15,196 nucleotides of DNA, from NCBI GenBank assembly GCA_026400425.1, contig JAPLPC010000026.1, positions 1 to 15,196 of the forward strand, read 5' to 3'. Within the stretch, counting starts at the first letter, position 1, and every line of letters starts with the position of its first letter. Position numbers and translations under genes: made by a program. Below the pieces are notes generated by a model. That model was not told where the DNA came from, made no database searches, and saw nothing but the letters and a program-made list of their open reading frames with translations. Positions 1 to 6,981 of this stretch are shown here, piece by piece. This DNA comes from Hyphomicrobiales bacterium. GTDB taxonomy: Bacteria > Pseudomonadota > Alphaproteobacteria > Rhizobiales > Xanthobacteraceae.

Positions 1-2477
1 GGGTATGGCCGTCGCTCGCGCGCGTGCTTTCGGTCGTAGGGCTGTTTCTGGTCGCATCCTGGGCCGGTCTGTGGCTGATGCTGTCCCCGATCCCGCGCGC
101 CATCGGGCTGGCCCTGTTCGTCATCGCACTGATCGCGACGCTGTATCCTTTCATCCGCTTTCGCTGGCCGTCGCGTGAAGAAGGTCTGGCGCGGCTCGAC
201 CATGGTTCGGGCATCCGCCATCGTCCGGCCACCGCGCTCACCGACACGCTGTCCTCGCAGGACCCGCTCGCCCGTGCGCTGTGGCTGGCGCAGCGCGAGC
301 GAACGCTGGCCTCGCTGAAGCGCATTCGCGCCGGCCTGCCGTCACCGCGGCTGCCGCGCCATGATCCGTGGGCGCTGCGTGCGCTGGTGCTGGTCCTGCT
401 GGTCGCCACCTGGTTCGCCGCGTCGGGCGAACGCGGCGCGCGCATCATGGCGGCGTTCGACTGGAACGGCGTGATCGCGCCGTCCAATGTCCGCGTCGAT
501 GCCTGGGTCAATCCGCCGCCTTACACTGCCAAGCCGCCGATCATTCTGTCGGCCGCCAACAAGGATGCGAATGCGGCCGATGCCGGCGCAATGGCGGTGC
601 CGTCGGGCTCGACGCTGATCGTGCGCTCCAGCGGCGGCGCGCTTGATGTCGCGCTCACCGGCGGCCTGACGGAAACGGCGCCGGCAGGTGACGCGCCGGC
701 GGGCACCAACGAGAAGCACTACAGCATCAGCGGCGATGGCACCGCCCAGGTGCGCTCGCCCAAAGGTCAGCCGATGTGGACATTCGCGGCGACGGGCGAC
801 CGAGCGCCGACGATTTCCCTCGCCAAGGATCCCGAGCGCCAGGCCAAGGGCTCACTGCTGCTCGCCTACAAGCTCGAGGATGACTACGGCGTCACCGAAG
901 CGCACGCGCAATTCGCTGTCAGACCCGGCGATGACAAGGCCGCCAAACCGCGGCCGCTGTTCGATCCGCCATCCTTCGCGCTTGTGCTGCCCAATGCACG
1001 CACCCGCAATGGCGTCGGCCAGACCGTGAAGGATCTCTCCGACGATCCCTATGCCGGCGCCGAAGTGACGCTGACGCTGACGGCCAAGGATGAGGCCGGC
1101 AATGAGGGCCGGAGCGAAGCCCTCAACACCCGTCTTCCGGAGCGGCTGTTCACCAAGCCGCTGCCACGCGCGCTGATCGAGCAGCGCCGCAACCTCGCGC
1201 TCGATGCCAATTACAAGGATATGGTCGTCGCCGCGCTGGAGGCGCTGATGATCGCGCCGGAAGCCTTCACGCCAGAAGCCGGGCATTATCTCGGCCTGCG
1301 CAGCGTCCTCTCGCAGGCCCAGCACGCACGCACCGATGCTGCGCTCAAAGACCTCGTCGCCAGCCTGTGGTCGCTCGCGGTGACCATCGAGGACGGCGAC
1401 ATCACCGATGTCGACAAGGCGCTGAAGGCGGCGCAGGACGCGCTGAAGCAGGCGCTGGAGCGCGGCGCCAGCGACGAGGAGATCAAGAAGCTCACCGAAA
1501 ATCTGCGCGCGGCGCTGGACAAGTTCCTCAAGCAACTTGTCGAGCAGATGAAGCAGAACCCGCAGCAGCTGGCGCGTCCGCTCGACAAGAACACCAAGGT
1601 GATGCGGCAACAGGATCTCAACAACATGATCGAGCGCATGGAGCGGCTGTCGCGCTCCGGCGACAAGGATGCTGCCAAGCAGCTGCTCGAACAGATGCAG
1701 CAGATGCTGGAGAACCTGCAGATGGCGCAGCCCGGCCAGGGCGGCGACGATGAGATGCAGCAGTCGATGAACGAACTCGGCGACATGATCCGCAAGCAGC
1801 AGCAGCTGCGCGACAAGACCTTCAAGGAAGGCCAGGACCAGCGCGGCGAGCGTCGTCGCGGCCAGCAGGGCGAGAAGGGCATGGGCGACCTGCAGCAGGA
1901 TCAGCAGAACCTGCGCGAGCGTCTGAAGAAGCTGCAGGAGCAACTGGCCCGCCAGGGCATGGGGCAGGGTCAGAAGGGGCAGAAAGGCCAGCAGGGACAG
2001 CAGGGCCAAGGTCAGCAGGGTCAGCAGGGACAGGGCGAGCAGGGCCAGAACGGCGACGGTCAGGACGGCGACGGCGACGGGCTCGGCGATGCCGACGGCG
2101 CCATGGGCGATGCCGGCGGTCAGCTCGGCGACGGCGATGCCAACGGCGCGGTAGGCTCGCAGGGCCGTGCGCTGGAAGCCTTGCGCAAGGGCGCCCAGAG
2201 CCTCGCCCAGCAGATGCAGCAGGGCGAGGGCGAAGGCGGCCAGGATGGTCCCGGCAACAATCCCGGTCGCCAGCAGGGCGCCGCGCGCAACAGCGATCCG
2301 CTCGGCCGCCCGTTGCGCGGGCGCGATTTCGGCGACGATCTGTCGGTGAAAATTCCCGGCGAGATCGACGTCCAGCGCGTGCGCCGGATTCTCGAAGAAC
2401 TCCGCCGCCGCCTCGGCGACACCACCCGCCCGCAGCTCGAACTCGATTACATCGAGCGGCTGCTGAAGGATTACTGA
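1..2477 (+). CDS. TIGR02302 / DUF4175 family membrane protein (5' partial)
   Basis: Conserved alphaproteobacterial membrane protein with no established biochemical role. The reading frame is open to the window edge (first whole codon at 3-5), and the codons before the GTG at 24 (VWPSLAR) look like coding sequence, so the true start lies upstream and GTG 24 is not the start. Two membrane helices fall at about nt 30-165 and a third at about 375-430. An extracytoplasmic-looking domain follows (about 440-1130). A long Gln/Glu/Lys-rich helical, probably coiled-coil, region runs to about 1940. Next come a Gly/Gln tract (1945-2060), an Asp/Gly tract (2050-2150) and a conserved-looking tail ending in YIERLLKDY. 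In relatives this gene usually sits beside lysA (from memory; outside this window). A long leucine-rich frame on the opposite strand is a shadow of the Gln/Glu codons. Family assignment is from recognition of the architecture and tail. Confidence 0.85.
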   Translation, partial: VWPSLARVLSVVGLFLVASWAGLWLMLSPIPRAIGLALFVIALIATLYPFIRFRWPSREEGLARLDHGSGIRHRPATALTDTLSSQDPLARALWLAQRERTLASLKRIRAGLPSPRLPRHDPWALRALVLVLLVATWFAASGERGARIMAAFDWNGVIAPSNVRVDAWVNPPPYTAKPPIILSAANKDANAADAGAMAVPSGSTLIVRSSGGALDVALTGGLTETAPAGDAPAGTNEKHYSISGDGTAQVRSPKGQPMWTFAATGDRAPTISLAKDPERQAKGSLLLAYKLEDDYGVTEAHAQFAVRPGDDKAAKPRPLFDPPSFALVLPNARTRNGVGQTVKDLSDDPYAGAEVTLTLTAKDEAGNEGRSEALNTRLPERLFTKPLPRALIEQRRNLALDANYKDMVVAALEALMIAPEAFTPEAGHYLGLRSVLSQAQHARTDAALKDLVASLWSLAVTIEDGDITDVDKALKAAQDALKQALERGASDEEIKKLTENLRAALDKFLKQLVEQMKQNPQQLARPLDKNTKVMRQQDLNNMIERMERLSRSGDKDAAKQLLEQMQQMLENLQMAQPGQGGDDEMQQSMNELGDMIRKQQQLRDKTFKEGQDQRGERRRGQQGEKGMGDLQQDQQNLRERLKKLQEQLARQGMGQGQKGQKGQQGQQGQGQQGQQGQGEQGQNGDGQDGDGDGLGDADGAMGDAGGQLGDGDANGAVGSQGRALEALRKGAQSLAQQMQQGEGEGGQDGPGNNPGRQQGAARNSDPLGRPLRGRDFGDDLSVKIPGEIDVQRVRRILEELRRRLGDTTRPQLELDYIERLLKDY

Positions 2478-2492
2478 GGCGGCCCCCGCGCG

Positions 2493-2645
2493 TCAGTCCG
2501 GGGCGCTCGCGACAGCGAGCGAACCCGGAATCCCGGAGCGATGGTCACCTCCCTCAGCCTGGACGACGCTGGTGCTCAACACGCCGGGATTCCGGGCTCC
2601 GTCCCGCCGCCTCTGGCGCCGGCCCGTCCCCGGAATGACGGATGG
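2493..2645. repeat. Palindromic intergenic repeat, Bradyrhizobium type
   Basis: Just after the DUF4175 stop there is a short hairpin at 2504-2521 (arms CGCTCGC / GCGAGCG, 4-base loop). A perfect 13-base inverted repeat follows, CCCGGAATCCCGG at 2524-2536 and its complement at 2584-2596, and the block ends in CCCCGGAATGACGG. The layout, with complementary arms around a variable centre and a terminal GAATGAC, matches dispersed intergenic repeats I recall from Bradyrhizobium genomes. It may also end transcription of the upstream gene. The dispersed nature cannot be shown from one window. Confidence 0.6.
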
Positions 2646-2660
2646 GCGCGTGCATAAAAA

Positions 2661-2704
2661 GTTCCACATTTGTTCTTGACAATATTCCTTATCCGGATCA
2701 TTCT
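2661..2704 (+). promoter_or_regulatory. Possible promoter with LexA-type box (GTTC-N7-GTTC)
   Basis: In an AT-rich island (about 2650-2705) inside GC-rich DNA, GTTC at 2661-2664 and GTTC at 2672-2675 are exactly 7 bases apart, which is the alphaproteobacterial LexA operator pattern. A consensus -35 hexamer TTGACA follows at once (2676-2681). A weak -10 candidate (CATTCT, 2699-2704) lies 17 bases further on. An operator abutting a -35 box is a sensible repressor arrangement. No ORF with a convincing ribosome site follows for 700 bases, so the target would be a non-coding transcript or nothing. An 8-base pattern occurs by chance about once in two windows this size. Confidence 0.35.
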
Positions 2705-2754
2705 CCGCCCTGTCCCGCCTCACTGAGAGGGGTGGTTCGCGATCGTCACGATCT

Positions 2755-3053
2755 GCGAGGTGGGATGCGGTGATCCCTGGATCAGCCGATCCTCGGAAAC
2801 CCACGCAGCAGAGGGTGACCAGTCAGCACCCGGGAGAGCACGAAGCAACCGGAAGCACCACCGCGTGCGGAACGCTGGGCAATCGCCCTGTGTCTCCGAA
2901 GTCCTGTGCGCATCCTCATGCGGAGTACCGCATAGCGCGCATAGGCCCAGGGTGCATCGGGCACCCGGCGTTCCGCGCGCCCTCTTTCCAAAGAGGGCGA
3001 CAGGAATGCTCACACCTCGGGCGCTTACGCGCCGCGAGAACGGGATCGCATGA
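2755..3053. repeat. Multi-hairpin intergenic element (dispersed repeat or candidate structured RNA)
   Basis: Seven perfect short hairpins follow one another: 2779-2792 (GGATC/GATCC), 2861-2870 (CCGC/GCGG), 2877-2888 (GGGC/GCCC), 2918-2933 (ATGCGG/CCGCAT, extendable outward with TGCGC/GCGCA), 2950-2966 (GGGTGC/GCACCC), 2978-2999 (CGCCCTCTTT/AAAGAGGGCG) and 3020-3033 (GGCGC/GCGCC). Wording such as AGGGTGACCAGTCAGCACC and CGGGAGAGCACGAAGCAA matches, from memory, a long intergenic repeat found many times in Bradyrhizobium-group genomes. Frames of about 100 codons exist on both strands but lack ribosome sites and protein-like composition. The element may be a mobile or palindromic repeat, or a structured RNA expressed from the promoter-like site at 2661. 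Confidence 0.5.
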
Positions 3054-3141
3054 ATTCAGGGAATGTTGGTTTCAGGGATGCTTGGTTTCGAGATGACGTG
3101 GCTGTTTGACATGTCGAAGACGCGACGCACCGAGCGTCATG

Positions 3142-3310
3142 CCCCCTCCCTCAAGCGGCGCAGCCGCGCAGTGGGGAGGGCCGGGGTGGGGCGCCCCACG
3201 TGACGTCGAGCGTGGGGAGAGACCCCACCCGTCACTCGCCCTGACGAAGCTTCGCTTCGTCAGGCTCGTGCCACCCTCCCCATTCGCTTCGCTCCGGGGA
3301 GGGAGAAGGA
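3142..3310. repeat. Block of GC-rich nested palindromes
   Basis: Non-coding block upstream of the lytic transglycosylase, dense in inverted repeats. These are CCCTCCC (3144-3150) with GGGAGGG (3174-3180); a perfect 14-base palindrome at 3186-3199; CCCCACG (3194-3200) with CGTGGGG (3211-3217); a 10-base-pair hairpin at 3240-3264 (CCTGACGAAG / CTTCGTCAGG, 5-base loop); and CCCTCCCC (3274-3281) with GGGGAGGG (3296-3303). This resembles the CCCTCCCC...GGGGAGGG dispersed repeats of many alphaproteobacteria. A frame spanning it on the plus strand is not credible as protein. Confidence 0.55.
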
Positions 3311-3401
3311 AGAGCGCCACCCGCCGTCACGACGCACCTCGCCGTTGTTCCGACACATCCGTCGTGCCACACTCGCGCAACCGCAACCGAGCAGGATTTC
3401 C

Positions 3402-4220
3402 ATGTCGTTTCGTCTCGCCGCCATTGCCGCTTTGTCGATTGCTTCAGCCGCATTTGCCACACCGTCTCATGCCGCCAGATGCGGTGGTGACTTCCAGGGC
3501 TTCGTCGCTGCGATGTCGCAGGAAGCGGCCGCTGCCGGCGTGTCGCAGGCCGTGATCCAGCAGGCTTTTGCCGGCGTCACCCAGGATCAGGCCGTGTTGT
3601 CCTTCGATCGCCGCCAGCGCGGCACCTTCAACAAGACCTTCGAGCAATATGTCTCGACCCGCGTCGGCGCCGGCCGCATCAAGATGGGCTTGCAGATGAT
3701 GCAGCGCCACGCCTCGCTGCTGTCGCGCATCGAGCAGCGTTTCGGCGTGCCGCCGCAGATCGTGGTGGCGATCTGGGGGCTCGAATCCGATTTCGGCAAG
3801 GGCGACATCGGCAAGATGCCGGTGATCCGCACCCTCACCACCATGGCGCATGATTGCCGCCGCACCGAGCTGTTCCAGGGCGAGTTGCTGGCGGCGCTGA
3901 AGATCGTGCAGCGTGGCGACCTGCCGCTGAAGGATCTGGTCGGGGCCTATGCCGGCGAACTCGGACAGACGCAGTTCCTGCCGTCGAGCTACATCAAATA
4001 CGGCGTCGATTTTGACGGCAACGGCCATGTCGATCTCCGGCACTCGGTGCCCGACGTGCTGGCCTCGACCGCCAATCTCCTGAAGACCGCGGGCTTCAAG
4101 GGCGGCCAGCCCTACGGCGAGGGCACGCCGAATTTCGAAGCCATGCGCGAATGGAACCGGGCCACCATCTATCGCAAGACCATCGGCTATTTCGCCGATC
4201 GCCTCGCGGCGGGAGGCTGA
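3402..4220 (+). CDS. Exported lytic murein transglycosylase (MltB-like, GH103 / SLT_2)
   Basis: Cleaves the MurNAc-GlcNAc glycan bond of peptidoglycan with 1,6-anhydro-muropeptide formation, in the periplasm. The ATG at 3402 is chosen over the in-frame ATG at 3345 because AGGA (3393-3396) sits 5 bases before it and a signal peptide starts exactly there (MSFRLAAIAALS..., cleavage near SHA/A, residue 24). It encodes 272 residues. The catalytic Glu lies in IWGLESDFG (about residue 128). The family hallmark GELGQTQFLPSSY follows, and WNRATIYRKTIGYFA is near the C terminus. The protein ends soon after the catalytic domain, so the C-terminal peptidoglycan-binding domain present in many relatives is absent. 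No lipobox is seen, so it should be soluble rather than a lipoprotein. It is monocistronic as far as visible, after a long repeat-filled gap. Confidence 0.88.
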   Translation: MSFRLAAIAALSIASAAFATPSHAARCGGDFQGFVAAMSQEAAAAGVSQAVIQQAFAGVTQDQAVLSFDRRQRGTFNKTFEQYVSTRVGAGRIKMGLQMMQRHASLLSRIEQRFGVPPQIVVAIWGLESDFGKGDIGKMPVIRTLTTMAHDCRRTELFQGELLAALKIVQRGDLPLKDLVGAYAGELGQTQFLPSSYIKYGVDFDGNGHVDLRHSVPDVLASTANLLKTAGFKGGQPYGEGTPNFEAMREWNRATIYRKTIGYFADRLAAGG

Positions 4221-4410
4221 GACGCTCGTGGCTGAACGTGCGGTCCGCTCTTGCTTGGTAAACGGCAATTGCGGCCCGCTTTCAGACTTTCAAAACCACA
4301 CTGTAGATTACGCGTCGGTAGTGACCTTCCATTAAGCACCGGGCTGCATTTTAGCGGCCATTGCAACGACGCTTGATTGGAATGACGGTGAGCAGCACCC
4401 GCGTATATCT

Positions 4411-4438
4411 GCGCAGCGTACAGTTACGCGATCTGCGC
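4411..4438 (+). promoter_or_regulatory. Hairpin immediately before the diguanylate cyclase start codon
   Basis: Arms GCGTA (4416-4420) and TACGC (4425-4429) with a 4-base loop are extended by GCGCA (4411-4415) and TGCGC (4434-4438) across a 4-base bulge. The structure ends 2 bases before the ATG at 4441 and occupies the place where a ribosome-binding site should be; no purine-rich SD is visible there. In mRNA it could limit initiation. Confidence 0.4.
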
Positions 4439-4440
4439 CC

Positions 4441-5682
4441 ATGTTGAGCATCGGCACGCTATTTACGGTCTTCACCGTCAATTTTCTCGCCCTTGGCCTG
4501 GTCTGGGCTTATGTGGCGCGCAGCTATCCAAACCTGCACGCTGCACGGTACTGGACGGCCGCGGCATTTGTCGCCGCACTCGGCACCTCGATGTCGGTTC
4601 TGCGTGTCTTATCCACCTTCGATCCGCTGCTTCCGGTCCTGACCGGCGGTGGTCTGACGCTGCTCGCCACCAGCCTGACGTCGATGGGGATGAGCCAGTT
4701 CTACGGCCGTCCGGCGCGCTGGCGACTTGAACTGTCGGTGATCGGCGCCGCGCTGCTCGGGCTGTGGCTGTTCACCTCGTGGCACGACAGTATCGCGATG
4801 CGCATCCTGGTCTATTCCGCCGCGCAATCGGTCTCGGTGTTGCTGACCGTTCCGCTGGTGTGGTCGCAGCGCGACGGCGGCGGCAACGCCGGCGCGCGCC
4901 TCGCCGGAATCGTTGCACTGGCTGCGGTCGCCGTCCATGTGCTGCGCAGCGGCGCCGGCCTGCTGCAGATCGGTGGCGCGATGACCTTCAGCAATTTCAA
5001 CGGTCTGCAGGGCGTGCTGGTGCTTGTGCTGGTGTTCCTGGCGATGACGTGGAATTTCGCCTTCCTGCTGATGGCGATCGATCGCCTGCGCGACGAGGTC
5101 GCGGAGCTCGCGCTGATCGACGATCTCACCGGCGTCGCCAATCGCCGCCATCTGGTGCAGCGTCTCGCCGAAGAATGTGCGCTCGCGCGTCGCACGGAAA
5201 AGCCGTTCGCGCTGCTGGCCATCGATCTGGACGGCTTCAAGGAGATCAATGACGGCCATGGCCATGCAGCCGGCGACGACTGCCTGCGGCACTTCACGGT
5301 CATGACCCAGAGCAAGCTGCGGCCGGGCGATCTCCTGGCGCGGTCAGGCGGCGATGAGTTCTGCATCGTGTTGCCATCGACGTCATTGTCGGAGGCCGCC
5401 GCCATCGCGCAACGCATCCTCGATGCCTGCCGCGCCGATGCCGCCATCTGCATGCCCGGCGAAGCGCAGATCGCCGCGTCGATCGGGGTTGCCCAATGGT
5501 GTCCGCAGACCGGGCAATATCCGGAGCGGCTGATCGCCGCCGCCGACCAAGCGCTTTATGCAGCGAAGAAAGATGGCAAGAACCGCTACGCCATATCCGA
5601 CACCGACGCGCCGTCGATGGTGCCGGAGATGGATATGGATGCCCTGATCGCAACGGTGCGCGGCCGCACGCGCCCGGTCTGA
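4441..5682 (+). CDS. Membrane diguanylate cyclase (7-TM sensor + GGDEF)
   Basis: Predicted to make cyclic di-GMP from two GTP at the inner membrane. It is 413 residues long. The N-terminal half holds about seven hydrophobic helices (roughly residues 5-25, 37-57, 62-84, 95-113, 119-140, 151-172, 190-215). No known extracytoplasmic sensor domain is evident, so the membrane part is probably the sensor. The GGDEF domain starts at LALIDDLTGVANRR (about residue 220). The active site reads SGGDEF (302-307), an intact catalytic motif. An inhibitory I-site RPGD lies at 294-297, five residues upstream, so product feedback is expected. There is no EAL or HD-GYP domain. The start is uncertain because no SD is seen and a hairpin abuts the ATG. 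The gene ends 2 bases from the convergent PAS gene, which could be functionally linked. Confidence 0.88.
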   Translation: MLSIGTLFTVFTVNFLALGLVWAYVARSYPNLHAARYWTAAAFVAALGTSMSVLRVLSTFDPLLPVLTGGGLTLLATSLTSMGMSQFYGRPARWRLELSVIGAALLGLWLFTSWHDSIAMRILVYSAAQSVSVLLTVPLVWSQRDGGGNAGARLAGIVALAAVAVHVLRSGAGLLQIGGAMTFSNFNGLQGVLVLVLVFLAMTWNFAFLLMAIDRLRDEVAELALIDDLTGVANRRHLVQRLAEECALARRTEKPFALLAIDLDGFKEINDGHGHAAGDDCLRHFTVMTQSKLRPGDLLARSGGDEFCIVLPSTSLSEAAAIAQRILDACRADAAICMPGEAQIAASIGVAQWCPQTGQYPERLIAAADQALYAAKKDGKNRYAISDTDAPSMVPEMDMDALIATVRGRTRPV

Positions 5683-5684
5683 TC

Positions 5685-6197
5685 TCAGTTCATCGCCTTG
5701 TCGTGGGTGATGTCGATCAGCGCGCCGGGCAATCGCACGGGGCGGCCGCGACGGTCAAGCGTGCAGTTTCCACGCGCCAGCACCCAGTGGACCCGGTCGG
5801 CTTTGATGACGCGATATTCGCATTCGAAAGCGCCGCCGAGCCGCATGGCGGATTTGACGGCCGCTTGCAGCCGGCTCTGGTCGTCGGGATGCACGGCGTT
5901 CAGATACGCCGAATTGGGAAGGCCGCGCGCCGCGCTGACGGGATCCACGCCGAAGAAATTCGCGGCATCAGCATCGAGATGGTTGCGGTCGTTGCGGATG
6001 TCCCAATCCCAGATGCCGGCGATCAATTCGCGCGCCGCCGGCTTGCGCACCTGCGGCAATTCGAACGCATCGTCGTCAGCGGTGGAGTTGTAGGCTTCAG
6101 CAGTCGCGAGGCGAAGGATATAAGACAAGAATTCATGCTTACGCTCGCGCGCAAAGCTTGCAATGTCCAGGCACACGTCGCCCAATGGTCGCCGCAT
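5685..6197 (-). CDS. Small PAS-domain protein
   Basis: A stand-alone sensory protein of about 170 residues. After a roughly 55-residue N-terminal segment, a PAS_3-type fold follows: GIWDWDI at the first strand, a helical part with NFFGVDP, the loop motif AVHPDD, then EYRVIKADRVHWVLARG and the closing GALIDIT. No kinase, GGDEF, EAL or HTH output domain is attached, so it must act on a partner or be a remnant of a longer signalling protein. The ATG at 6197 has GGGGG 6 bases upstream; the frame also runs on to a TTG at 6266, less likely because the extension is unlike PAS N termini. It is tail-to-tail with the diguanylate cyclase (2 bases apart) and divergent from the DUF4112 gene. Confidence 0.75.
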   Translation of the reverse strand: MRRPLGDVCLDIASFARERKHEFLSYILRLATAEAYNSTADDDAFELPQVRKPAARELIAGIWDWDIRNDRNHLDADAANFFGVDPVSAARGLPNSAYLNAVHPDDQSRLQAAVKSAMRLGGAFECEYRVIKADRVHWVLARGNCTLDRRGRPVRLPGALIDITHDKAMN

Positions 6198-6357
6198 TGC
6201 AACCCCCAGCAGTACCGGCCCAAAGTTCCACCAGCAAAAGCATACAGAGAAAATCTTCGATTTCAATGTTCGCTGGGCGAATTATTTGGCGATAAGGGTG
6301 CACAATCGCGACGCGATGTCGCTTGCGCAAATAACGCTGCGCTCCCATCTGGACGGT

Positions 6358-6894
6358 ATGTCAAAGGATTACGTCTTCTCACAGTCAAAACCCGGCCGTC
6401 CGGCGGCGCCTGGTCCGGTCATCGATCAGGACGGGCGCGAGGTTCGGCCGGAAGATCTGAGTGCGGGCAGGGGCTCAGGCAGGCGTGGGTTCGACGGGGC
6501 GTTTCGGCTCGATCTCGGGCAAGGCGGTGCCAACCCGTTTCAGCCGTTGACGCGCGAGCAGCGCATCGCGCGCCTGGAAGCTGTCGCACAATTGCTCGAT
6601 GTCGCATTCGTCGTGCCGGGCACCAAGATCCGCTACGGCATCGATGGCCTGATCGGCCTCGTTCCAGTGGTCGGCGACATCATCACCACGGCGATTTCGC
6701 TATGGCTGGTTCGCGAGGCGCGCGCACTCGGCGCACCGTGGCATATCACGGCGCGGATGCTCGGCAATGTTGCGATCGATGGTGCCGTCGGGATCGTGCC
6801 GTTCGTCGGAGATGCGTTCGACGTCATGTTCCGCGCCAACATCCGCAACATGAAGATGCTGCGGATCTGGCTGGACAAGCAACCGAGGCTGTAA
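6358..6894 (+). CDS. DUF4112 domain protein
   Basis: A 178-residue protein. The first ~70 residues are polar and probably disordered. The DUF4112 region follows (about 70-170), starting near RIARLEAVAQLLDVAFVVPG. It contains two similar hydrophobic segments, GLIGLVPVVGD and GAVGIVPFVGD, each likely to enter or cross the membrane, and ends in a basic helix (MFRANIRNMKMLRIW). The family is common in bacteria and its function is unknown. The ATG at 6358 is the most plausible start; an in-frame ATG at 6316 is an alternative, and neither has a strong SD. The frame extends upstream to 6163 but overlaps the start of the divergent PAS gene. Confidence 0.8.
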   Translation: MSKDYVFSQSKPGRPAAPGPVIDQDGREVRPEDLSAGRGSGRRGFDGAFRLDLGQGGANPFQPLTREQRIARLEAVAQLLDVAFVVPGTKIRYGIDGLIGLVPVVGDIITTAISLWLVREARALGAPWHITARMLGNVAIDGAVGIVPFVGDAFDVMFRANIRNMKMLRIWLDKQPRL

Positions 6895-6910
6895 GGGCGC
6901 AGCCGCCTAT

Positions 6911-6933
6911 TTCCGGTCAACAAGGCCCCGGAA
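6911..6933 (+). terminator. Weak hairpin after the DUF4112 gene
   Basis: TTCCGG (6911-6916) and CCGGAA (6928-6933) form a 6-base stem 16 bases after the DUF4112 stop. A second hairpin (GACGCGG / CCGCGTC, 6974-6993) overlaps the stop codon of the convergent gene. Neither has a T-run, so termination is only suggested. Confidence 0.3.
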
Positions 6934-6981
6934 AGCCGAGGCGCGACGAACCGATCTCGCCTCAGCCTAGTCGGACGCGGT

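Noticed and set aside
852..2009. 385-codon leucine-rich frame on the minus strand inside the DUF4175 gene
   Set aside because: It is the complement of Gln/Glu/Lys-rich coding sequence, has no start context and no recognisable domain.
2755..3053. Hairpin chain as a CRISPR array
   Set aside because: The hairpins differ in sequence and spacing; there are no direct repeats with uniform spacers.
2720..3096. Overlapping frames of about 100 codons on both strands in the intergenic repeat
   Set aside because: No ribosome sites, protein-unlike composition, and the frames run through hairpin arms. They look like the spurious hypotheticals that repeats of this kind generate.
3106..3555. 149-codon plus-strand frame before the lytic transglycosylase
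   Set aside because: It runs through the palindrome block and overlaps the true gene in another frame; Pro/Arg/Ser-rich translation.
4221..4410. Possible sigma-70 promoter upstream of the diguanylate cyclase
   Set aside because: No paired -35/-10 boxes of acceptable quality and spacing could be identified by eye.
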